Shown: positions 39,405 to 44,506 of the stretch, piece by piece
Layout of the letters: every line of letters starts with the position of its first letter
Numbering within the stretch: position 1 is the stretch's first letter
Assembly: GCA_945876205.1 (NCBI GenBank)
Contig: CAMCNL010000003.1
Span: 1-44,506, forward strand
Source of the DNA: Candidatus Sulfopaludibacter sp. SbA3
GTDB lineage: Bacteria > Acidobacteriota > Vicinamibacteria > Vicinamibacterales > UBA2999
DNA: 44,506 bases
Direction: 5' to 3'
Made by a program: the position numbers and the translations under genes
Notes under the pieces: model-generated
Databases searched by the model: none
Seen by the model: only the letters and a program-made list of their open reading frames with translations
Told to the model about the DNA's origin: nothing

Positions 39405-40133
39405 TCAATAGCTCCAGTTTGTCTGTGCGAGCGGTTCGGAGTTCAATTCGTCGCGACGCTGCCGCCACAGCGGGAGGTGCGTGTCCATCAGGCGCGTAAA
39501 GCGATCGTTGTGGCGCCGCTCGATCAGGTGAACGAGCTCGTGTACAACCAGGTACTCGAGGCACCGCGCGGGCTTCTTCGCAAGTTCCAGATTCAGCCAG
39601 ATTCGACGGGCATCCACGCTGCACGCGCCCCATTTGGTCTTCATTTTCCTGATACGCCAGTCGGCGGCATAAACCCCTATCGCCGGCTCCCACTTTGCCA
39701 AAAGCGGCGGGACCAACTCGCAGAGACGGTCACGGTACCAACGCTGCAACACCCGATCGCGGGTACTTGCAGCCGACCCGGGTCGAGTCCATAGCTCGAG
39801 GGTCGCTCGACCGCGCAACACGACCCGGCTTGGCCCACGATGCTCGACTACGCTCAGGCGATACGTTCGCCCCAGAAAGTGGTGGGTTTCCCCGCTGACC
39901 AGCTCCCGCCGCGACTGGCGCGCCTGGTCGGCGAATTTGGCGCGCTGGCGCTTGATCCATCCAAGCTTGCGCACGACGGCGAGGCGCACCGCATGGTCCG
40001 AGACCGCCAGCGGCGCGGCCACGCGAACGCGACCATTCGGCGGGTAGACGCCGAGATGCAGGTTCTTGATTCCCTTGCGAACGATCTGAACCTGCAGGCC
40101 GCCAACGACGATCCGGCGGTGCTCAGTATTCAT
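39405..40133 (-). CDS. YgjP-type (M48-like) zinc metallopeptidase
   Basis: 242 residues. The zinc site is HELVH (198-202) with a third His at 208 in ERRHNDRF, the pattern of the YgjP/DUF45 metallopeptidases. A short region WGACSVDARRIWLNLELAK is the family mark upstream of the metal site. It has no signal peptide. The ATG overlaps the 3' end of hsdR by 11 bases, so it is translated together with it. Such genes are often seen next to type I restriction genes, where a role in control of the restriction complex is suspected but not shown. Confidence 0.9.
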   Translation of the reverse strand: MNTEHRRIVVGGLQVQIVRKGIKNLHLGVYPPNGRVRVAAPLAVSDHAVRLAVVRKLGWIKRQRAKFADQARQSRRELVSGETHHFLGRTYRLSVVEHRGPSRVVLRGRATLELWTRPGSAASTRDRVLQRWYRDRLCELVPPLLAKWEPAIGVYAADWRIRKMKTKWGACSVDARRIWLNLELAKKPARCLEYLVVHELVHLIERRHNDRFTRLMDTHLPLWRQRRDELNSEPLAQTNWSY

Positions 40134-43100
40134 GTTGGTTCTGAACCAGGTTTAGAACCTGGTCCACCAGTTCCTCGAGCTTCGCCTCCGCGACTCGGTG
40201 CTCGCGCGTAACCGTCGTGGCAGTCGATCCTGACAACATCGCCATGTCGCTGAGGAGTGGCTCTCGGATGGCATTCCTCACCCTCTTCACCTTGAAAGAG
40301 TTGTTGCGCCAATCGTCCTGACGGCTGTCTCGAACCGCGGCGTCCACGGCCAACGCGAGGGCCTCGTGCTTCCCCAGGTTGTCATACAGTGCCCGCCTGG
40401 CGGGAGTATCAAGCGCTGATGGATAAGCGGCGGCCGCTGGCCCGCTCTTCGCCTGCCTTGTCAGCTCGACGATCTTGGCCAGGTAGACTGCATAGTCGAG
40501 CGCTTCCTGTTTGCGCTGGGCGATCAGAGCGTCGAGCAGCAGCGACATCCTCTCGTAGTACTTCGGGTTGATGGGCGACTCGTCGATGATCAGCCTGCGG
40601 ACGTTGTTCTCGATGGTTTCCGCCACGGCGCCCTGGCTCCTGCGGATGCCGCCTGGCATCGCGTTCACGGCGTCGACGCCGCGCTCGACGATGAGTTGGA
40701 CGAGCGATAGATCGTCGAACGCCGACACCTTCTCGCTGGCCTCGGCCTGGATGTACGTGTCGATCAGGTGCCGCATCGCCGGCTCGTGCCGCTTGAGATC
40801 GATGGCGTCGCCGCTGTGCAGCTTTACCTCGTTGCGCAAGTTCTCATAGAACGCGACGTCCTTCTTGATCGCTGCTGCCGCCGCCGGGGTGTAGCCTGCT
40901 TCGGCCATCTCGTTGGCCAGGTCGGCGTAGGCGCGGACGAGCGCGGCGGTCAGGGTATAGAGCGACAGCCGCTGCTGCTCGTTGGCCTTGAGTTGCGAGG
41001 CATTGCCGTGGTCTTTTGAGGAGAAGTACCGGAAGTAGGCCTGCTGATCCTTCGGCGGCTCGACCAGCTCGCACAGCGCACGCACCGTCTCGAGGGCTTC
41101 CTCCAATCGCGCGCGCGCCTTACCGAGGCGGTCTTCGAGTAGCCCCGCCACGTCTTCCTGGTCGTAGCCGTCGAACGCACCAGACGTGTAGTCGTGCACG
41201 GCGCCTTCAAGGCTGCGGAACAAGTCCTTGTAGTCGACGATGTAGCCGTACTCCTTGTCGTCGCCGTCCAGCCGGTTCACACGGCAAATGGCCTGGAACA
41301 GGCCGTGGTCGCGCATCTGTTTGTCGATGTAAAGAACGGTGGCGGGAGGCGCGTCGAAACCGGTGAGCAGCTTGTCCACGACGATGAGCAGCTTGAGCTG
41401 TCCGGGCTCTTTGATGAATCGCTTCTTCGCCGCTGTCTCGAACTCCTCCACACGCTTGACGGCGTCTTCGGGGGCCTGGTTGAACCAATCGGCCAGCATC
41501 TGCCGGTAGGTGTTGTACTTCTCGATGTTGTCGGTGTCACCGTCGCCGCTTGCCTCGCCCTTGATATCGGCCGTCGATGGTGTGTAGGACGTGACGATGG
41601 CGCATTTGCCTTTGAGGTTGGTCTTGTCGAACAGATCGTAGAATTTGCACGCCTCGTAAATGCTGCCAGCGACCAGCAGCGCGTTGCCGTGTCCGCTGCT
41701 GAGGCGATCGCGCGTGGCCATATCCATGAGGATGTCGGCGACGATCTGGCCGAGTCGCGACTGGCTGGACAGCACCTTCTGCATGGTGCCCCAACGCTGC
41801 TTGAGTTGAGCCTTCGCAAGATTGGTGAGCCCCTTGGTGCTGGCCTCGAACCACTGGTCGATCTTCGCCTGCGAGGTGATGCGCTGGTCGATGTCGCGCG
41901 CTTCGTAGCGCAGGTCGAGCACGACCTTGTCTTTCACCGCTTCATCGAACTTGTACGTATGGATGTAGCCGCCGAAGATCTCGATGCTCCGCTTCTTGTC
42001 CGCCTTGAGGAGCGGCGTGCCCGTGAAGCCGATGAACACCGCGTTCGGCACAATCGTCTTCATCGCCTTGTGCAGCTCACCCGACTGCGTCCGATGGCAT
42101 TCGTCCACGAAGACGAAGAGGTTGCCCTTGGCCGAAAAGCCCACGGGCAGCGCCTTCTTGACTTCCTCGATATAACCCGGAATATCGCCCACTTCCTCGC
42201 CGTCTTCCCTGCCTCCGAACTTGTGGACCAGCGAACACATCAGCCAGGGCGTCGTCGCGTTCAGTTTCGCGATCAGGTCCGCACCGCTCTGCGTGCGGTA
42301 GATCTCCTCATTGACTCCGAAGAAGACCTTCTCGATCTGCTCATCGAGTTCGGTGCGGTCGGTGATGAGCAGGACGCGGGCGTTCTTCACGTGCTCGCGA
42401 ATCCACTTGGTCAGCCAGACCATCACCAGGCTCTTGCCGCTGCCCTGGGTATGCCAGATGATTCCGCCCTCGCGGCGCTTGACGTGTTCCTGCGCGGCGC
42501 GGACGCCAAAGTACTGGTTGTGCCGGCAGAGCTTCTTGACGCCAGCGTCAAAGACGATGAAGTCGTGGACCAGCTCGAGGAACCGCGCCTTGCCGCACAT
42601 CTGAGTCAGGGCCCGATCCAGCGCGCTCTCGATTGAGCTCTCTTCCTTCCACGTCAGGTAGTACTTCTCGGGCGTATCGATGGTGGCGTAGCGCAGCCCC
42701 TCCGTGTCGTTGCCCGCCATCAACCATTGCAGGGTCGAGAAGAAAGGCTGAATGAACTCCTTCTTCTGGTTGTCGAGGTTCTGACGAATGCCCTCAGCGA
42801 CTGAGACCGTCGAACGCTTCAATTCGAGGATGCCGAGCGCGATGCCGTTGACGTAGAGCACGACGTCCGGGCGTTTGCCGTGGGCCCTGGGATCGGCGGC
42901 CGCGACGGTGACTTCCTCGGCGATGGCGAAATGATTTCTCTCCGGATGCTCCCAGTCGATAAGCCAGACATCGACCGTGTTGTCGCCGACGCCCGGCTTC
43001 ACTTTCACGGCGTAGCGCAGCAGGCCGTAGACCTCGCGGTTGCGGTCGTAGAGGCTCCTGCTCGTGTCGCCCGCCGCCTTGTTGAGGATATGGAGCGCCC

Positions 43101-43284
43101 GGGTGATGAGCGCCTCGTCGTAGCCCTGCTGGTCGCGGAGAAACGGCCGCAACAAGTCTTCCTCGACGTTGCGGTTGCCGGCGCGGTCGGTCCAATCGCC
43201 GAGGTAGGCGTAGCCAAGCGTGTCGCGAAACAGCTTCACGACGCGCTGCTGCGTCCTCCTCTCGATCTGGCCAACCGTGTCCAT
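40123..43284 (-). CDS. hsdR: HsdR, type I restriction enzyme endonuclease/translocase
   Basis: Motor and nuclease subunit of a type I restriction-modification enzyme, 1053 residues. The PD-(D/E)xK nuclease is near the N-terminus: Asp140 in KRPDVVLYVNG and ELK at 154-156 (GILELKRS). The SF2 helicase follows: Walker A GSGKS (281-285), DECH (394-397), FTGTPL, and LLTGFDAPPATVLYIDK with QAICRVNR. The C-terminal third is helical and contacts HsdM. The frame is intact. Start ATG at 43284, three bases after the toxin stop, so it is expressed with the toxin-antitoxin pair. No hsdM is present in the window. Confidence 0.97.
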   Translation of the reverse strand: MDTVGQIERRTQQRVVKLFRDTLGYAYLGDWTDRAGNRNVEEDLLRPFLRDQQGYDEALITRALHILNKAAGDTSRSLYDRNREVYGLLRYAVKVKPGVGDNTVDVWLIDWEHPERNHFAIAEEVTVAAADPRAHGKRPDVVLYVNGIALGILELKRSTVSVAEGIRQNLDNQKKEFIQPFFSTLQWLMAGNDTEGLRYATIDTPEKYYLTWKEESSIESALDRALTQMCGKARFLELVHDFIVFDAGVKKLCRHNQYFGVRAAQEHVKRREGGIIWHTQGSGKSLVMVWLTKWIREHVKNARVLLITDRTELDEQIEKVFFGVNEEIYRTQSGADLIAKLNATTPWLMCSLVHKFGGREDGEEVGDIPGYIEEVKKALPVGFSAKGNLFVFVDECHRTQSGELHKAMKTIVPNAVFIGFTGTPLLKADKKRSIEIFGGYIHTYKFDEAVKDKVVLDLRYEARDIDQRITSQAKIDQWFEASTKGLTNLAKAQLKQRWGTMQKVLSSQSRLGQIVADILMDMATRDRLSSGHGNALLVAGSIYEACKFYDLFDKTNLKGKCAIVTSYTPSTADIKGEASGDGDTDNIEKYNTYRQMLADWFNQAPEDAVKRVEEFETAAKKRFIKEPGQLKLLIVVDKLLTGFDAPPATVLYIDKQMRDHGLFQAICRVNRLDGDDKEYGYIVDYKDLFRSLEGAVHDYTSGAFDGYDQEDVAGLLEDRLGKARARLEEALETVRALCELVEPPKDQQAYFRYFSSKDHGNASQLKANEQQRLSLYTLTAALVRAYADLANEMAEAGYTPAAAAAIKKDVAFYENLRNEVKLHSGDAIDLKRHEPAMRHLIDTYIQAEASEKVSAFDDLSLVQLIVERGVDAVNAMPGGIRRSQGAVAETIENNVRRLIIDESPINPKYYERMSLLLDALIAQRKQEALDYAVYLAKIVELTRQAKSGPAAAAYPSALDTPARRALYDNLGKHEALALAVDAAVRDSRQDDWRNNSFKVKRVRNAIREPLLSDMAMLSGSTATTVTREHRVAEAKLEELVDQVLNLVQNQHEY

Positions 43285-43287
43285 GCG

Positions 43288-43638
43288 CTACGAAAAGAAC
43301 AGGCGGAGTGTGTCGAGAACGCGTTCTACCTTCTCGTTCTTGAGAACCGCGACTCTTCTGATCACGAGCGTGGAGTGGATCGTGAACAATTTGTTCGGCT
43401 TGACGAGAGAGGTCTTCGGCAGCGTTCCCGAAGAGAAGTCACGCGATGTCAAGACCAGCGCCTCCGTGGTGTCGGGGACCTGGGAGGTGATCGCGGCAAC
43501 CACGAGATCCTGCTGCTGGGCGTTGAAACTGTCGGGTGAAATGACGAGGGCGGGCCGTCTCTTGGAGGACGTGAGATCGGTAAAAGGAAACGGGACGAGA
43601 ACGATGTCTCCCCGCTTATAGGGTGTCGTAGACGGCAT
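43288..43638 (-). CDS. PemK/MazF family toxin
   Basis: 116 residues. It has the fold mark of MazF: YKRGDIVLVPFPFTDLTSSKRRPALVISPDSFN, with the conserved RGDIVLVPFPFTD and RRPALVIS, and SLVKPNKLFTIHSTLV in the second half. MazF proteins cut mRNA or tRNA at short sites and stop growth when the antitoxin is lost. Start at 43638 lies inside the antitoxin gene (23-base overlap), the usual toxin-after-antitoxin order. It is located between hsdS and hsdR. Confidence 0.9.
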   Translation of the reverse strand: MPSTTPYKRGDIVLVPFPFTDLTSSKRRPALVISPDSFNAQQQDLVVAAITSQVPDTTEALVLTSRDFSSGTLPKTSLVKPNKLFTIHSTLVIRRVAVLKNEKVERVLDTLRLFFS

Positions 43639-43816
43639 CCTCCTCGTTGTCCCAGAAGTCGAAGCTCTTTTCAGCGGCCGTCAGCCAGCCGAGCGTCTCG
43701 CGGAGTTCGCTGAGTTCGTCCTGCGAGAACACCGTGTAGACCTTGCCTGGCGTGGCCCCCTTGACCGTGTCGAGGGGCTTGAACACCCCGTCCTCGTATG
43801 CCGCCCTGATGCTCAT
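43616..43816 (-). CDS. Antitoxin, DUF104/AF2212-like
   Basis: 66 residues. The N-terminus reads IRAAYEDGVFKPLDTVKGATPGKVYTV, the pattern of the AF2212-like antitoxin family (IxAxYEdGvfkPl). The acidic C-terminus (FDFWDNEEDAVYDTL) would be the toxin-binding segment; similar FWDN.ED.VYD ends are known to me from antitoxins paired with MazF-like proteins. Start ATG at 43814-43816. A TATACT hexamer (minus strand, about 43835) could be its -10 box, but no good -35 is seen. It may repress its own transcription. Confidence 0.82.
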   Translation of the reverse strand: MSIRAAYEDGVFKPLDTVKGATPGKVYTVFSQDELSELRETLGWLTAAEKSFDFWDNEEDAVYDTL

Positions 43817-43859
43817 TTTGCAGACCTTCGGAAAGTATAGGCAGCCAAAGCTGAAAAAG

Positions 43860-44372
43860 CTAACGGCTTGAGCCCGCTCTTACCAGCCGAGTCTTCCCGG
43901 TCAGCAGTTCCTGCATCATGCCCTGCTTGAGGGCACGGGTCTTGTCGCAGCGCTGCTCAAGTGCGGCGATCTCCGCGTCCATGTCGGAGAGCACCGTAGC
44001 TATGGCAGTCTGTTCGGGAAGGGGTGGTAGCAGCAACTGCAACTGCGCGAGGTTTCTGGCGCTGATGTGAACGACGGCATCGCCTTGACCCATCCTGGCT
44101 TTCTGCGTGGAAACCGATGGGTGGTTCAGTAGATACCCGAGAAACAGCGAATCCTGGTCGGACGGGCTCAGCATCACGATGTCACCACCCGCATAGGCTT
44201 CCATCTCGCCCAAGAACGCGACACATTTTCCAATCTCTTCGGCCGTTTCGCCAGATCCCGCAAAGAGCAAATCCCCCTTCCCCAGTCGTTGGCTCTGCTC
44301 AGCGATCTCCGCCGGGATGAAGGAGTGGAATTCTCTAATGTAATCGTTGTGGCGAGTGGGAGATGTCCCAGT
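43860..44372 (-). pseudogene. hsdS: HsdS, type I specificity subunit (C-terminal remnant)
   Basis: The frame from about 44372 to the stop at 43860 codes the end of an HsdS protein: part of a target-recognition domain (FHSFIPAEIAEQSQRLGKGDLLFAGSGET.EEIGKCVAFLGEMEAYAGGDIVML) and the conserved central/C-terminal helical region (LPPLPEQTAIATVLSDMDAEIAALEQRCDKTRALKQGMMQELLTGKTRLV). About 170 residues remain of the roughly 400 expected. Upstream the frame continues into Arg/Ser/Cys-rich sequence that matches no HsdS and overlaps the mobile-element end. If the first target-recognition domain is indeed missing, the restriction enzyme would lack a complete specificity subunit. Alternatively, a rearranged or half-HsdS gene is present. 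Confidence 0.7.
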
Positions 44373-44392
44373 AGCTGTTGAAAATTGAAAGC

Positions 44393-44466
44393 GGCGGCTC
44401 CTCACTGCTCGTGATACACGAGTGGTGTCTAAGCCCGAGGCGCAAGCCTCACAAGAAGGAGCCGCC
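44393..44466 (+). promoter_or_regulatory. Structured leader hiding the ribosome binding site
   Basis: GGCGGCTCCT (44393-44402) is the exact complement of AGGAGCCGCC (44457-44466), which holds the AGGAG ribosome binding site directly before the ATG at 44467. Between the arms are two hairpins: CTCGTG/CACGAG (44408-44413/44417-44422, 3-base loop) and GAGGC/GCCTC (44437-44441/44446-44450) with the stable GCAA tetraloop. Together they form a three-way junction that would block translation from transcripts that include the whole leader, as known in IS10 and IS200 transposase leaders. Confidence 0.65.
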
Positions 44467-44506
44467 ATGAAGAAGTCTTGCACAGTCGTACGGCCGCACC
44501 AACCCG
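44467..44506 (+). CDS. Start of unknown gene, probably transposase (cut by window edge)
   Basis: Only 13 codons are visible (MKKSCTVVRPHQP). The start is well supported: AAGGAG stands seven bases upstream of ATG. The basic N-terminus and the location beside an interrupted hsdS suggest a transposase gene, but no domain can be recognised from so few residues. Confidence 0.4.
   Translation, partial: MKKSCTVVRPHQP

Larger units (their letters stand above)
44364..44506 (+). mobile_element. Probable left end of an insertion sequence
   Basis: HsdS coding similarity stops at about 44366-44372, and a different kind of DNA begins: TGTCCCAGTAGCTGTTGAAA and following bases, then a strongly structured leader and a new plus-strand gene with a good ribosome binding site. 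The TGT start and TTGAAAATTGA phrase recall IS21-type ends, but the family is not certain. The element continues beyond the right window edge. No target-site duplication can be checked. Confidence 0.45.

Noticed and set aside
44371-44466. Possible integron attC site (folded palindrome next to a gene start)
   Set aside because: No proper R/L box pairs (GTTRRRY/RYYYAAC) and no bulge pattern; the stem covers a ribosome binding site instead.
44373-44483. N-terminal extension of the HsdS frame to an ATG at 44483
   Set aside because: The 37 residues (MQDFFMAAPSCEACASG and on) have no HsdS character and are coded by the complement of the structured leader.
1-44506. tRNA, rRNA or origin-like sequences
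   Set aside because: No cloverleaf or conserved rRNA stretch and no AT-rich DnaA-box cluster were seen on reading; a tRNA scan was not possible.

Overview
The window is a high-GC bacterial chromosome segment (44.5 kb) that is almost completely coding. A canonical division and cell-wall (dcw) cluster, a murE product with the DNPR motif typical of meso-diaminopimelate-adding enzymes, many short interspersed palindromes, and several secreted or lipoprotein genes fit a Gram-negative-type, heterotrophic soil bacterium. The repeat classes and gene mix resemble Acidobacteriota (Vicinamibacteria-like). That placement is an inference from familiarity, not from a search.

Layout. (1) 1-11286, minus strand: mraZ-rsmH-ftsL-ftsI-murE-murF-mraY-murD-ftsW-murG, the peptidoglycan precursor and septal synthesis operon. 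It is read from a near-perfect sigma70-type promoter at 11299-11327 and carries three GTGG repeats at exact 10-bp spacing, as expected for MraZ autoregulation. The left window edge cuts murG. A 350-bp cluster of hairpins separates murD from ftsW, and one hairpin of the same family lies in frame inside murF. (2) 11478-21455, plus strand: ychF, then a glycan cluster of one GT4 and three GT2 glycosyltransferases, two sugar-nucleotide epimerases/dehydratases flanking a DegT-type sugar aminotransferase, a secreted STN-like protein, and a GNAT-like protein, followed by yqeY. Spacing is tight with many start/stop overlaps. (3) 21445-25057: murJ lipid flippase, an Fsr-like MFS transporter whose start lies in a dispersed repeat, and a rhomboid protease. 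(4) 25075-30503: a cupin on the minus strand, a fused E1 alpha-beta 2-oxoacid dehydrogenase, a secreted beta-propeller-like protein, a CACGAAG repeat cluster, and a two-gene ABC exporter. (5) 30546-39355: a fatty acid beta-oxidation operon in fadN-fadA-fadE order with two alpha/beta hydrolases inserted, followed by a DUF1684-like lipoprotein, a HAD phosphatase/mutase and a SirB1-like protein. (6) 39371-44506: a defence island on the minus strand: truncated hsdS, an antitoxin/MazF-like toxin pair, hsdR, and a YgjP-type zinc metallopeptidase. A dispersed repeat bounds it on the left. On the right lies what looks like the end of an insertion element.

Most unusual points: a toxin-antitoxin module sits between hsdS and hsdR, with a protease gene overlapping the end of hsdR. 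The hsdS reading frame appears to be cut by a mobile element. The leader of that element's first gene can fold into a three-way structure that hides its own ribosome binding site. The MraZ operator coincides with the predicted transcription start and possible start codons of mraZ. An extended SDR in the glycan cluster has Asn where the catalytic Tyr is expected.

Limits: no homology search or folding program was run. All family names come from motif and sequence recognition, and hairpins were found by reading complementary arms.
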